Of a DNA stretch of 64,000 bases, positions 8,927-16,818 are shown piece after piece. The notes under the pieces were generated by a model. It was not told the origin of the DNA. It did not search any database and was given only the letters and a program-made list of their open reading frames with translations. The DNA comes from Paracoccus nototheniae (GTDB lineage Bacteria; Pseudomonadota; Alphaproteobacteria; Rhodobacterales; Rhodobacteraceae): the NCBI RefSeq assembly GCF_004335005.1, contig NZ_RQRT01000010.1:1-64000 (forward strand). Direction: 5' to 3'. A program made the position numbers and the translations under genes. The first letter of the stretch is position 1. Every line of letters starts with the position of its first letter.

Positions 8927-9298
8927 ATGATGAACCGCTTATTCGGCACTCTGAGGACCGGCGGTCTGGCGATGGTGCTGGCCACCGCTGCGGCTGTCGC
9001 ATCGCAGGCGCAGACCGCCGCGCCGGACGTTCCGGCAGGCGAGGTGACCCGCATGGAGGCGATCGAGTTTCCGGTCCTGACCTCGGTCGCCACAGATGAA
9101 GAGGTCGCCGCCGATCTGGTGGCGCAAGGGTATCAGAACATCGTCGTCGTGCGGACCCCGGACGCGCTGGTCGTCGCCGCTGAACGCGGCGGCGTCCCGA
9201 CCGAGATGGTGTTCAGCCCCGTCGACGGCACGCTGATCATGATCGACGGGGTCGCGCCGATGGGGGCCCCGCCTGCCGGGTCGGCCGTCAGCGACTAG
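8927..9298 (+). CDS. Small exported protein, PepSY-like
   Basis: A 123-residue protein with an N-terminal signal sequence (MMNRLFGTLRTGGLAMVLATAAAVASQAQ) and a compact alpha/beta domain: EEVAADLVAQGYQNIVVVRT, then RGGVPTEMVFSPVDGTLIMID. The helix-strand-strand pattern resembles PepSY-type periplasmic domains, an inference from secondary structure only. ATG 8927 has AGGGAGA upstream. The frame opens earlier (8822) but without a signal sequence in register. Converges with the YeiH-type gene. Confidence 0.6.
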   Translation: MMNRLFGTLRTGGLAMVLATAAAVASQAQTAAPDVPAGEVTRMEAIEFPVLTSVATDEEVAADLVAQGYQNIVVVRTPDALVVAAERGGVPTEMVFSPVDGTLIMIDGVAPMGAPPAGSAVSD

Positions 9299-9309
9299 GC
9301 TGGCCCCGG

Positions 9310-10332
9310 TCAGACCAGCCCCAGCAGCAGCGGGACGGCGATCAGCGCGGCCAGTGCGGCGGTCTGGACCAGCAGCATCACGATGGCTGCCGGGCCGACC
9401 TCGGCCAGTCGGGCCAGCGCTGTCTTCATGCCGACGGCGGCGACGGCGGCGACCAGCACGGCGCGCGACAGGGACTGCGCCGCATCCGTGACGACCAGCG
9501 GCACCAGATGCGCGGAATTGGCGGCGGCCAGCAGCAGAAAGGCCAGCACGAACCCCGGCAGCAAAGGCGGGCGGGGGCCTGATCCGGCGCTGGCGCGGCG
9601 CAGCACCAGCGCGGCGATCAGCACGACCGGGGCCAGCAGCGTCACCCGGATCAGCTTGACCACCGTCGCCAGATCGCCGGTTTCGTCCGACACCGAATAG
9701 CCTGCGCCGACGACCTGTGCGACATCATGGATCGTGCCGCCCAGAAACAGACCGGTCTGATGCGGGTCCATCCCAAGCGCGCTGGTCAGCATTGGATAAA
9801 GGATCATCGCGACCGTCGACAGCGCCGTCACGGTGATGACCGTAAAGGAAAGATCGCGTTCGGTCGTGTCGCGGGCTGGCAGGACCGAGGCGATGGCCAT
9901 CGCCGCCGAGGCGCCGCAGATCGCCACCGATCCCCCCGTCAGCAGGCCGAAGGCGCGATCCTGCCCCACCCGCCGTGCCAGCGCGACCGAGCCGAGGATG
10001 ACCATCGCCACCGACAGCGCCAGAAGCGCGATGAACGGCCAGCCGATCGCGGCCACCATGTCCAGCGACACCCGCAAGCCCAGCAGCGCCACGCCGATTC
10101 GCAGCAGCCCCCGCGCGGCAAAATCGATGCCGGGTCCGGCGCGGTCGTCCTCGGCCAGAAAATGCAGCGGCATCCCCAGCAGGATCGCCATCAGCATCAC
10201 CGGCACGCCGTAATGGCTGGACAGGAACTGCGCCGCCATCGCCACCGTCACCGCCAGCGTGACGCCGGGTGCCAGCAGACGGGCCTGCGCGGGCAGGCGG
10301 GCAGACAGATCGGCAAGGCGGGGCAGGGGCAT
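9310..10332 (-). CDS. yeiH: YeiH/UPF0324-family putative anion (sulfite/sulfate) exporter
   Basis: Inner-membrane protein of the PSE family, annotated as putative sulfate exporters and linked in some gene clusters to sulfite efflux. 340 residues with about ten hydrophobic helices; family blocks AARGLLRIGVALLGLRVSL, GGSVAICGASAAMAIASV and GLFLGGTIHDVAQVVGAGYSV are clear. It is the last gene of the leftward operon that starts with a putative sulfosugar monooxygenase. In that setting, export of sulfite released by desulfonation is a sensible role (inference). An intercistronic hairpin separates it from dctP. Confidence 0.85.
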   Translation of the reverse strand: MPLPRLADLSARLPAQARLLAPGVTLAVTVAMAAQFLSSHYGVPVMLMAILLGMPLHFLAEDDRAGPGIDFAARGLLRIGVALLGLRVSLDMVAAIGWPFIALLALSVAMVILGSVALARRVGQDRAFGLLTGGSVAICGASAAMAIASVLPARDTTERDLSFTVITVTALSTVAMILYPMLTSALGMDPHQTGLFLGGTIHDVAQVVGAGYSVSDETGDLATVVKLIRVTLLAPVVLIAALVLRRASAGSGPRPPLLPGFVLAFLLLAAANSAHLVPLVVTDAAQSLSRAVLVAAVAAVGMKTALARLAEVGPAAIVMLLVQTAALAALIAVPLLLGLV

Positions 10333-10352
10333 CGGCGTTCCGGAATGTGTCG

Positions 10353-10374
10353 ACGGGGGCAGGGATGCCCCCGT
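10353..10374 (-). other. Intercistronic hairpin between dctP and yeiH-like gene
   Basis: Inverted repeat ACGGGGGC / GCCCCCGT with a six-base loop in the 82-base gap. No T-run follows on the minus strand, so it is more likely to affect mRNA stability or partial read-through than to terminate fully. Confidence 0.5.
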
Positions 10375-10414
10375 TCAGGGTTGAAAGGAAGGGCAGGGGT
10401 GCCCCCCGGGAAGG

Positions 10415-11473
10415 CTACTGGATGTCGCGGGCGCGTTCGGCAGCCAGATCGGTTTCGGCCTGAGCCACGGCCTGACGGAAGGTCGCAAGGATCTCCTCGC
10501 CGCCATCCACGCTGCTGGTGAACCACTCATAGACCGGGGCGGCGGCTTCGGTGAAGGCGGCCCTTTCCTCGGGCGTGGGGACATAGACGTCGCCGCCGCC
10601 TGCCGCGAATTCCTCGTATGCGGCGATGGATTTGCGCTTGGGCGAGGCGAAGGTCGCCTGTTGCAACTGATAGAAGCCGTCCACGATGATGGCGCGCATA
10701 TCCTCGGGCATGGCCATGAAGCTGTCGTTCGACATCCACCACATCGCGCTCATATAGGCATGCCCGTCCAGCGTCAGGTATTGCAGCCCGGCTTCGGGAA
10801 AGCGCATCGACATGATGTCGGTGATGCCGTTTGCGGTCCCCTCGACCACATTGGTCTGCAGCGAGGTGAACAGCTCGGCCCAGGGAATCGGCGTGGGAGA
10901 GGCATCCAGCGCGCGCACCAGTTCCTGCGGCAAGTCGGCCACCACGGTGCGCATCTTCAGCCCCGACAGATCGGCGGGCGTCTGGATGCGGCGTTCGGTA
11001 TTGGCGAAATTGCGCCAGCCGCCGGTATTGCCGATGGTCATCAGGCGCAGCAATCCGCCCGAATCCTCCAGCGCCATGTCGCGCAGCTGCCGGGTGAAAT
11101 CGCCCGACAGAACCCGTTCGGCCACCCGGTCATCGGCCATGATATAGGGCAGGTCCAGCACCTGCAGATAGGGAAACAGCCCCGCCGCCCCGTCCGAGGT
11201 CGAGATATAGACGTCGATCGAGCCGTCGGCGACGCCCTGCAGGCATTCCGCGCCGTTCGAACACAGCTGTGTGCCCATATAGATCTCGACCGCGATGGCA
11301 CCGTTGGACGCCGCCTCGACATGGGATTTGAAGACCTGCAGCCCGTCGAAATCCTCGTCATTCTCGTTGGAATTGGCGACGGCGCGGATGGTGTATTCCT
11401 GCGCCATGGCAGGCGCGGCCACGCCAAGCGGCAGCATCAGCGCGGCGGTCAGGGTCAAAGTGGTTTTCAGCAT
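10415..11473 (-). CDS. dctP: TRAP transporter substrate-binding protein (DctP family)
   Basis: Periplasmic binding component of a tripartite TRAP importer. 352 residues: signal peptide MLKTTLTLTAALMLPLGVAAPAMA cleaved before QEYTIRAV, then a DctP fold with the family segments around GGWRNFANTERRIQTPADLSGLKMRT (the conserved arginine that usually contacts a substrate carboxylate lies in KMRT), TSLQTNVVEGTANGITDI and MSNDSFMAMPEDMRAIIVDG. Follows dctM by 20 bases. Its position in a desulfonation operon points to an organosulfonate ligand such as sulfoquinovose or its glyceride (inference); TRAP proteins for such sugars are not something I know as established. Confidence 0.9.
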   Translation of the reverse strand: MLKTTLTLTAALMLPLGVAAPAMAQEYTIRAVANSNENDEDFDGLQVFKSHVEAASNGAIAVEIYMGTQLCSNGAECLQGVADGSIDVYISTSDGAAGLFPYLQVLDLPYIMADDRVAERVLSGDFTRQLRDMALEDSGGLLRLMTIGNTGGWRNFANTERRIQTPADLSGLKMRTVVADLPQELVRALDASPTPIPWAELFTSLQTNVVEGTANGITDIMSMRFPEAGLQYLTLDGHAYMSAMWWMSNDSFMAMPEDMRAIIVDGFYQLQQATFASPKRKSIAAYEEFAAGGGDVYVPTPEERAAFTEAAAPVYEWFTSSVDGGEEILATFRQAVAQAETDLAAERARDIQ

Positions 11474-11493
11474 CTCAGTCCTCCCTTGATGGT

Positions 11494-12786
11494 CTAGTCC
11501 GCAAAGCCGGTCAGGCGCGGGATCGTCAGCGAAATGGCCGGGACATAGGTGATCAGGAAGATCACGAACACCTCGACGGCCAGAAACGGCAGGATGGCGC
11601 GGGCGATGGTCATGACCTTTTCGCCCGATACGGCCGAGGCCACGAACAGCACCAGCCCCATGGGCGGTGTCGCCAGCCCCACCGTCAGGTTGACGCACAT
11701 GATGATGGCGAAATGAACGCTGTCCACCCCCATGCCGGTAAAGACCGGCCCCAGAATCGGCGCCAGAATGATGATCGCGGGGCCTGCATCCAGAAACATG
11801 CCGACGACGAACAGCAGCAGGTTGATCAACAGCAGCAACAGCAGCGGATTGGCTGTCAGGGTCAGGATCCAGTCGGCCATCATCTGCGGCGTCTGCGACA
11901 GCGACACGACCGTCTTGAACGACATCGCGGCCCCCACCAGCAGCAGCACCACGGCGGATGTCAGCGCCGCGCGGCCCAGAACATCGGGCAGTTCCGCGAC
12001 CTTCATCGTGCGCAGCACGAACAGGCTGATCACCAGCGCATAGACCGCCGCCACCGCCGCCGCCTCGGTGGGCGTGAAGACGCCGCCCAGGATGCCGCCC
12101 AGAATGATGACCGGGGTCATCAGCGGAAAGAACGCCTTGAGGCTGGCCTGACCGCGTTCGGGCCATGTCTGGCGGCGCGAGGCGATGGGAAAGTCGTATT
12201 TGTCGGCCATCAGCTTGACGACCGCCATCAGGCCCAGACCGACCAGAATGCCCGGCACGATCCCTGCCAGAAACAGCGCCGCGACGCTTTCGCCCATCAC
12301 ATAGGCATAGATGATCATGATCCCCGAAGGCGGGATGATCGGCCCGATGACCGAGCTGGCCGCCGTGATGGCGGCGGCAAAGCGCCGGGTATAGCCCTGC
12401 TTTTCCATCGCCGGGATCAGCATCGACCCAAGCGCGGATGTATCGGCCACCGCCGATCCCGACAGGCCCGCGAACAGCATGGATGACAGGATGTTCACAT
12501 GCGCCAGCCCGCCCCGGAAATGCCCCATCAGGGCCTGCGCGAACTCGACCAGCCGCAGGGTGATGCCCCCGCGGTTCATCAGCTCTCCGGCCAGCATGAA
12601 GAAGGGGATCGCCATCAGCGGAAAGCTGTCGATGCCATTGTACAGGTTGCGATAAAGCAGCGTCAGGTCGCGTTCCTGACCGTTCATCCACAACAGGATG
12701 CCGGGGGCTGCCAGCATGCCGAAGACCACCGGCAGGCCGATCATCAGAAAGACCAGGAACAGCGGCAGGAACCAGATCAACATCAT
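11494..12786 (-). CDS. dctM: TRAP transporter large permease (DctM family)
   Basis: Ion-coupled 12-helix membrane subunit of the TRAP importer, 430 residues. Typical blocks: MAIPFFMLAGELMNRGGITLRLVEFAQALMGH, SGSAVADTSALGSMLIPAMEKQGYTRRFAAAITAASSVIGPIIPPSG written here as separate family segments, and FVVGMFLDAGPAIIILAPIL. ATG at 12786 overlaps the dctQ stop in an ATGATGA arrangement, so the two are translationally coupled. The frame continues upstream, but that is shadow coding of dctQ. Confidence 0.95.
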   Translation of the reverse strand: MMLIWFLPLFLVFLMIGLPVVFGMLAAPGILLWMNGQERDLTLLYRNLYNGIDSFPLMAIPFFMLAGELMNRGGITLRLVEFAQALMGHFRGGLAHVNILSSMLFAGLSGSAVADTSALGSMLIPAMEKQGYTRRFAAAITAASSVIGPIIPPSGIMIIYAYVMGESVAALFLAGIVPGILVGLGLMAVVKLMADKYDFPIASRRQTWPERGQASLKAFFPLMTPVIILGGILGGVFTPTEAAAVAAVYALVISLFVLRTMKVAELPDVLGRAALTSAVVLLLVGAAMSFKTVVSLSQTPQMMADWILTLTANPLLLLLLINLLLFVVGMFLDAGPAIIILAPILGPVFTGMGVDSVHFAIIMCVNLTVGLATPPMGLVLFVASAVSGEKVMTIARAILPFLAVEVFVIFLITYVPAISLTIPRLTGFAD

Positions 12787-13376
12787 TCCGCCCCCCTCAG
12801 GCCCGGATCGAGCCCCTCGATGGGTGGCAGGTCGCGCACCCCCACCAGATCGGCCAGCGTGCGCAGGATCAGTTCGACATTGACCGAAATCAGCAGCACC
12901 AGACCGACCGGGATCGAGGCCATCATCCAGGCGCGCGGGATGCGGTACCAGGTGCTGAAATCCAGCGATGTGGGCAGGAACAGCGAAGCGCTGGCAAAGC
13001 GCCCGCCAAGGCCCGTCACCTCGCGCCAGCCGATCTGCACGGCCACGATCATGACCAACAGCGACAGGCACAGCAGCAGCAGGTTCAGGATGCGCGCCAG
13101 CGTGGCGGGCAGCATCGCGGGGATCATGTCGATCGCCACGAAGCCGCCGCGCCGGAAGGCGGTCGGTGCCATCAGCCCGGTCATCCACAGCATGCAGAAC
13201 CGCGCCGCCTCGTCCGGCCATGCCAGCGCGCTGTTCAGGCCATAGCGGGCGATGACCTGCGCGATGGTCACGCAGACCATGACCCCGATCGCAAGGATGC
13301 CCACCGCGCGGCCCGCGCGCAGCAGATATTCGTTGATCCACGACAATTGCCGGATTACGGTGTGCAACAGGCTCAT
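12783..13376 (-). CDS. dctQ: TRAP transporter small permease (DctQ family)
   Basis: Four-helix membrane subunit of the TRAP importer. 197 residues with helices near residues 22-42, 58-78, 95-115 and 150-172, and the DctQ signature around YGLNSALAWPDEAARFCMLWMT. Start ATG 13376 lies upstream of an SD-like GGGGGAGGAG. Order Q-M-P is the standard TRAP order. It follows the flavin reductase by 74 bases, a gap that carries a hairpin. Confidence 0.9.
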   Translation of the reverse strand: MSLLHTVIRQLSWINEYLLRAGRAVGILAIGVMVCVTIAQVIARYGLNSALAWPDEAARFCMLWMTGLMAPTAFRRGGFVAIDMIPAMLPATLARILNLLLLCLSLLVMIVAVQIGWREVTGLGGRFASASLFLPTSLDFSTWYRIPRAWMMASIPVGLVLLISVNVELILRTLADLVGVRDLPPIEGLDPGLRGAE

Positions 13377-13411
13377 CTGGCCGTCTCCTCCCCCAAGGAT
13401 GGATTATGGGC

Positions 13412-13443
13412 GATGCCGGGGCGCCTCATCCCAGCCCGGCATC
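13412..13443 (-). other. Intercistronic hairpin between flavin reductase and dctQ
   Basis: Perfect 9-bp inverted repeat GATGCCGGG / CCCGGCATC with a 14-base loop, located between the catabolic and the transport genes of the same operon. No T-run. Possibly sets different mRNA levels for enzymes and transporter. Confidence 0.5.
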
Positions 13444-13450
13444 CCCCGGT

Positions 13451-13957
13451 TCAGTCCAGCGCGATGCCCGCGATGCGCCCGCCGTAAAAGGCCAGCGGCG
13501 CGCCCTCGGCGATCCGGGCGTTCAGGACTCGGCCCAGAATGATCGCGTGATCGCCCGCCTCGTGCAGCGCGAATTGCGCGCAGTCAAAACGCGCCAGACA
13601 CCGCTCCAGCACCGGCACGCCCTGATCGTTCAGCGCCAGCCCGGCCCCGTCCAACGCGTCGCGGTTGCGCGCCACGGCCCATGCCAGATCGGCCTGATCG
13701 GCGGCCAGCACATGGATGACGAAATGGCGCGCGGCGGCAAAGCCCGCATAGCGCGAACTGGCGCGGGCGGGCGACCACATGACCAAGGGCGGGTCCATCG
13801 AGATCGAGGAAAAGCTGTTGGCGGTGATCGCCATGCAGCCGTCTTCATGGGCGGCGGTGACCAGCGTGACGCCGGTCGCAAAGCGTCCAAAGGCGTCGCG
13901 CAGCATCCGGGTGTTCTGCGGTCCGGGAATGAAATCATGCGGCGTCGCTGCGGTCAT
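13451..13957 (-). CDS. smoA: Flavin reductase (putative SmoA, FMN supplier of the sulfosugar monooxygenase)
   Basis: NAD(P)H:flavin oxidoreductase of the short-chain flavin reductase (HpaC/RutF-like) family, 168 residues. Visible blocks: MLRDAFGRFATGVTLVTA (N-terminal FMN site), MAITANSFSSISMDPPLVMWS, FVIHVLAADQADLAWAVA and a C-terminal GDHAIILGRV. Such enzymes feed reduced FMN to two-component monooxygenases, and the monooxygenase is two genes upstream. The start codon overlaps the aldo/keto reductase stop (ATGA). In the known sulfo-SMO clusters the same three enzyme genes are contiguous, here in the order C-B-A in transcription direction. The family is certain; the pathway name is an inference. 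Confidence 0.75.
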   Translation of the reverse strand: MTAATPHDFIPGPQNTRMLRDAFGRFATGVTLVTAAHEDGCMAITANSFSSISMDPPLVMWSPARASSRYAGFAAARHFVIHVLAADQADLAWAVARNRDALDGAGLALNDQGVPVLERCLARFDCAQFALHEAGDHAIILGRVLNARIAEGAPLAFYGGRIAGIALD

Positions 13958-14847
13958 GGCACCTCTTGGCCAAGGGCGGCCTGGTAAAGCTGGAACCATT
14001 GCACGCGGCTCAGATCCACCTGCCCGGCATCTGCGATCCGCGCGATCCGTGCAAGCGAATTGGTGCCCAGCACCGGCAGGATCATCGCCGGATGACGCAA
14101 CAGGAACGCCACCGCCACGGCCTGACGGTCCACCCCGAAGGCGTCCGCCATCTGGTCCAGCGCCTGCCCAAGCAGCCCCTGATCGGTCATCAGGCGCCCG
14201 CCGCCCAAGGGCGACCACGCCATGACCGGATCGCGGCGGCGCTGGTGAAAGGCCAGATCGCCATTGGTCAGGGCGCCGGGCGCCGCCAGAGAGATCTCGA
14301 TCTGGTTGGTGACCAGCGGCGCCTGCATCGAGGCCTGCAGCAGGTCCACATCCCAGGGGCGGAAATTCGACACGCCCACCGCGCGAACCTTGCCGCTGGT
14401 GATCAGGGCGTCCAGTGCCGCGCCGGTGTCATCCGCATCCATCAGCGGATCGGGGCGGTGGATCAGCAGCAGGTCGATCCGGTCGGTGCCCATGTCGCGC
14501 AAGGACGCCTCGACCGAGGCGCGCAGATGCGCGGCCGAGGTGTCGTAATGCTTGCAGGCGACGTCGGAATATTTTCCCATCGGCGCGACGATGCCGCATT
14601 TGGTCACGATCTCGATCCGGTCGCGCAGATCGGGGGCCGTGCGCAGGGCGCGGCCCAGAACCGCCTCGGCGGTATAGCCGCCATAGATGTCGGCCTGATC
14701 CATCGTGGTGATGCCTTGGGCCAGACAGGATTCGATCTTGGCCTGCACATGGGCGGGGCTGGTGTCGGGATCGTCGCCGATCCGCCACATGCCATAGACC
14801 AGCCGGGACAGGGACAGATCGTCGGTCAGGGTTACGCGGTTCATCAT
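13954..14847 (-). CDS. smoB: Aldo/keto reductase (putative SmoB, 6-oxo-glucose reductase)
   Basis: NADPH-dependent aldo/keto reductase, 297 residues. The tetrad is complete: D49 and Y54 in MDQADIYGGY, K82 in IVTKCG, H129 in LLIHRPDP (numbers may shift by one with the start choice). SNFRPWDVDLLQA and MAWSPLGGG belong to the cofactor-binding part. In the sulfoquinovose monooxygenase pathway, SmoB reduces the 6-aldehyde formed by desulfonation to glucose; the opening MxRxxLxDxLxLSRLVYGMWRIGDD resembles what I recall of that group. Its ATG shares one base with the upstream monooxygenase stop (TGATG) and its stop overlaps the flavin reductase start. Confidence 0.75.
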   Translation of the reverse strand: MMNRVTLTDDLSLSRLVYGMWRIGDDPDTSPAHVQAKIESCLAQGITTMDQADIYGGYTAEAVLGRALRTAPDLRDRIEIVTKCGIVAPMGKYSDVACKHYDTSAAHLRASVEASLRDMGTDRIDLLLIHRPDPLMDADDTGAALDALITSGKVRAVGVSNFRPWDVDLLQASMQAPLVTNQIEISLAAPGALTNGDLAFHQRRRDPVMAWSPLGGGRLMTDQGLLGQALDQMADAFGVDRQAVAVAFLLRHPAMILPVLGTNSLARIARIADAGQVDLSRVQWFQLYQAALGQEVP

Positions 14848-16001
14848 CAGCGCCTTTCGCCGGTGCCAAGGGGCGTTGGGGGGGTGGTGGCGGGGACGCG
14901 GCCCCAGACACGGTTCAGCTGGCAGGTCCGCATCTGCGGCAACACGCGGCTGCCGAAATGATCGGCCTCGTCCAGATGCGGATAGCCGGACAGGATGAAG
15001 GCGCGGACGCCCATCCTTTGCAACTCCTCCAGCTTGGTCAGCACCTGATCGGTCGATCCCACGATGGCCGCGCCGCAGCCGGACCGCGCCCGGCCCACGC
15101 CGGTCCACAGGTTCGGTTCGACATACCCTTCCAGATCGGCCAGTTCGCGGTTGCGGGCCTGACGGCTGACGCCAAGCGATCCGGCGTCCAGCGCGCGTTC
15201 GCGGATCGCGCGGCCCTGATCGTCGTCCAGGCGGCTGACCAGATCGCGGGCATAGTCGCGGGCCTCGGCCTCGGTGTCGCGCACGATCACATGGGCGCGA
15301 AAACCGTAATCCAGCGTGCGACCGTGTTTCTGGGCGGCCGCATGGGCGGCGCGCATCCGGTCGGCGATATCCTCGGTCTTTTCGGGCCACATCAGATAGA
15401 CATCGCAATGCTGCCCGCAAAGGTCCAGCGCATCGGGCGAATAGCCGCCGAAATACAGCATCGGGCCGCCGGTCTGATACGGCCGGGCCGGGTCGGTCGC
15501 GACATCGGTGAAGTCATAGACCTGCCCATGGAAATCGATCCGGTCCTGCGTCCAGGCCTGTTTCAGGATCTGCACCACCTCGCGCGAGCGTTGATAGCGG
15601 AACGGGCTGGGCGCCGTCTCGCCGGGGAAATCGCTGCTGATGACGTTCAGCGTCAGGCGGCCTTGCAGCATGTGATCCAGCGTGGCGATGGTGCGGGCCA
15701 GCATGATCGGCTGCATCTCGCCGCAGCGAATCGCGGCCAGCAGGTTGATGCGATCGGTGATCGGCGCGCAGCCCGCCACGAATGACAAGGTGTCCTGACC
15801 GACCTGATAGCTGGACGGGCACAGGATGTTGCCAAAGCCGTGGCGCTCGGCGGCTTTCACGATGGCCGAACAATGCGCCCACGACGACCGCAGCGCCCCG
15901 TCGGGAACGCCCAGATGGCGGTAATCGTCCGAACACAGCGCCGAGAACCAGGCGACCTCGACCTCTGTCAGATCAGCCGAGGTTACAGGAACGACAGTCA
16001 T
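14847..16001 (-). CDS. smoC: LLM-class FMNH2-dependent monooxygenase (putative SmoC, sulfoquinovose monooxygenase)
   Basis: Bacterial-luciferase-like alkanesulfonate monooxygenase homologue, 384 residues, TIM-barrel. It uses reduced FMN and O2 to split a C-S bond, releasing sulfite and an aldehyde. Visible: VEVAWFSALCSDDYRHLGVP at the N-terminus, SSYQVGQDTLSFVAGCAPIT, the family stretch LARTIATLDHMLQGRLTLNVISSDFPGE in pieces, YFGGYSPDALDLCGQHCDVYLMWPE, and a C-terminal FILSGYPHLDEADHFG as in SsuD. GGAGGAG lies three bases before ATG 16001; the longer open frame upstream is non-coding. First gene of the operon. SsuD-type alkanesulfonate use is the main alternative, but the neighbouring aldehyde reductase favours a sulfosugar. 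Confidence 0.75.
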   Translation of the reverse strand: MTVVPVTSADLTEVEVAWFSALCSDDYRHLGVPDGALRSSWAHCSAIVKAAERHGFGNILCPSSYQVGQDTLSFVAGCAPITDRINLLAAIRCGEMQPIMLARTIATLDHMLQGRLTLNVISSDFPGETAPSPFRYQRSREVVQILKQAWTQDRIDFHGQVYDFTDVATDPARPYQTGGPMLYFGGYSPDALDLCGQHCDVYLMWPEKTEDIADRMRAAHAAAQKHGRTLDYGFRAHVIVRDTEAEARDYARDLVSRLDDDQGRAIRERALDAGSLGVSRQARNRELADLEGYVEPNLWTGVGRARSGCGAAIVGSTDQVLTKLEELQRMGVRAFILSGYPHLDEADHFGSRVLPQMRTCQLNRVWGRVPATTPPTPLGTGERR

Positions 16002-16057
16002 GGTCTCCTCCGTCACAGGCCCGCGAATTCCCCTTTGCATACCCCCGTCCCTGATGT

Positions 16058-16078
16058 AAATCAATGGTGCATCAATTT
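16058..16078. promoter_or_regulatory. Candidate GntR operator in the divergent promoter region
   Basis: Palindrome of the form AAAT-N2-ATG-N3-CAT-N2-ATTT placed between the divergent monooxygenase operon and the GntR gene (99-base gap). All seven bases in each half match. This is a typical size and position for a GntR/HutC-family site that controls both directions. Confidence 0.55.
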
Positions 16079-16100
16079 GAATGTCACAGGAGGGGCGGAT

Positions 16101-16808
16101 ATGGACGAGCATCGCAGCGACGCGCTGCCCCTGCATCTGCAGATCGCCGAGATGATGATCCGCGAGGTCGCCGCAGGCCGTCTGGTCGATGGCCAGAAGC
16201 TGCCCCCCGAACGCGACATGGCCGCAGCCCACGGAACCACCGTGCGCACCCTGCGCAAGGCCCTGGCCGAGATGGAGGAGCAGGGCCTGCTGGAACGCCG
16301 TCAGGGGTCGGGCAATTACGTTCGGGCAGGATCGCCGACGCGGGCGGTCTATTCGATGTTCCGGCTGGAACATGCGCAGACCGGCGGCGGGCTGCCCCGC
16401 GCGCAGATCCTGTCGGTCGATTATCTGCCCAAGGATGCCGGTCAGCCCGCCTATGGCACCTCGGATCACGGCACCCGGTTCCGGCGGCTGCGCTCTCTGG
16501 ACGATGTGCCCATCGCGGTCGAAGAGATCTGGCTGGATGGTGGCGCAGGCCGCATCCCCGCCGATCTGGTGCAGGATTCGCTGTATCTGACCTATAAGCG
16601 CGCGCTGAAGCTGTGGATCACCCGGGCCGAGGATAGGGTGGGGCTGGGCCCCGTGCCCGATTGGTCGCCGCCCGCCTTTGCACCGCGTCCCGGCCAGACC
16701 ACCGCCTTCATCCGCCGCCTGTCCTGGGCGCAGGCCGCCCATGCGGTCGAGTTTTCCCGCACTTGGTACGACAGCGAACGTGCCCTGTACGTGCAACGGC
16801 TTATCTGA
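16101..16808 (+). CDS. GntR/HutC-family transcriptional regulator (UTRA-type)
   Basis: Ligand-responsive repressor, 235 residues. N-terminal winged helix: PLHLQIAEMMIREVAAGRLVDGQKLPPERDMAAAHGTT, then VRTLRKALAEMEEQGLLERRQGSGNYV, the standard GntR DNA-binding block. The C-terminal half (about residues 80-235) is a UTRA-like sugar/effector domain with TRFRRLRSLDDVPIAVEEIWLDG. AGGAGG precedes ATG 16101. Divergent from the putative sulfosugar operon and 10 bases upstream of the Gfo/Idh gene, so it probably controls both in response to the sugar or an intermediate. Confidence 0.85.
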   Translation: MDEHRSDALPLHLQIAEMMIREVAAGRLVDGQKLPPERDMAAAHGTTVRTLRKALAEMEEQGLLERRQGSGNYVRAGSPTRAVYSMFRLEHAQTGGGLPRAQILSVDYLPKDAGQPAYGTSDHGTRFRRLRSLDDVPIAVEEIWLDGGAGRIPADLVQDSLYLTYKRALKLWITRAEDRVGLGPVPDWSPPAFAPRPGQTTAFIRRLSWAQAAHAVEFSRTWYDSERALYVQRLI

Positions 16809-16818
16809 GGAGATTGCG

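Noticed and set aside
10415..12691. 758-codon minus-strand frame as one large protein
   Set aside because: Only the last 352 codons are DctP with its own signal peptide and start; the rest is an out-of-frame reading of dctM.
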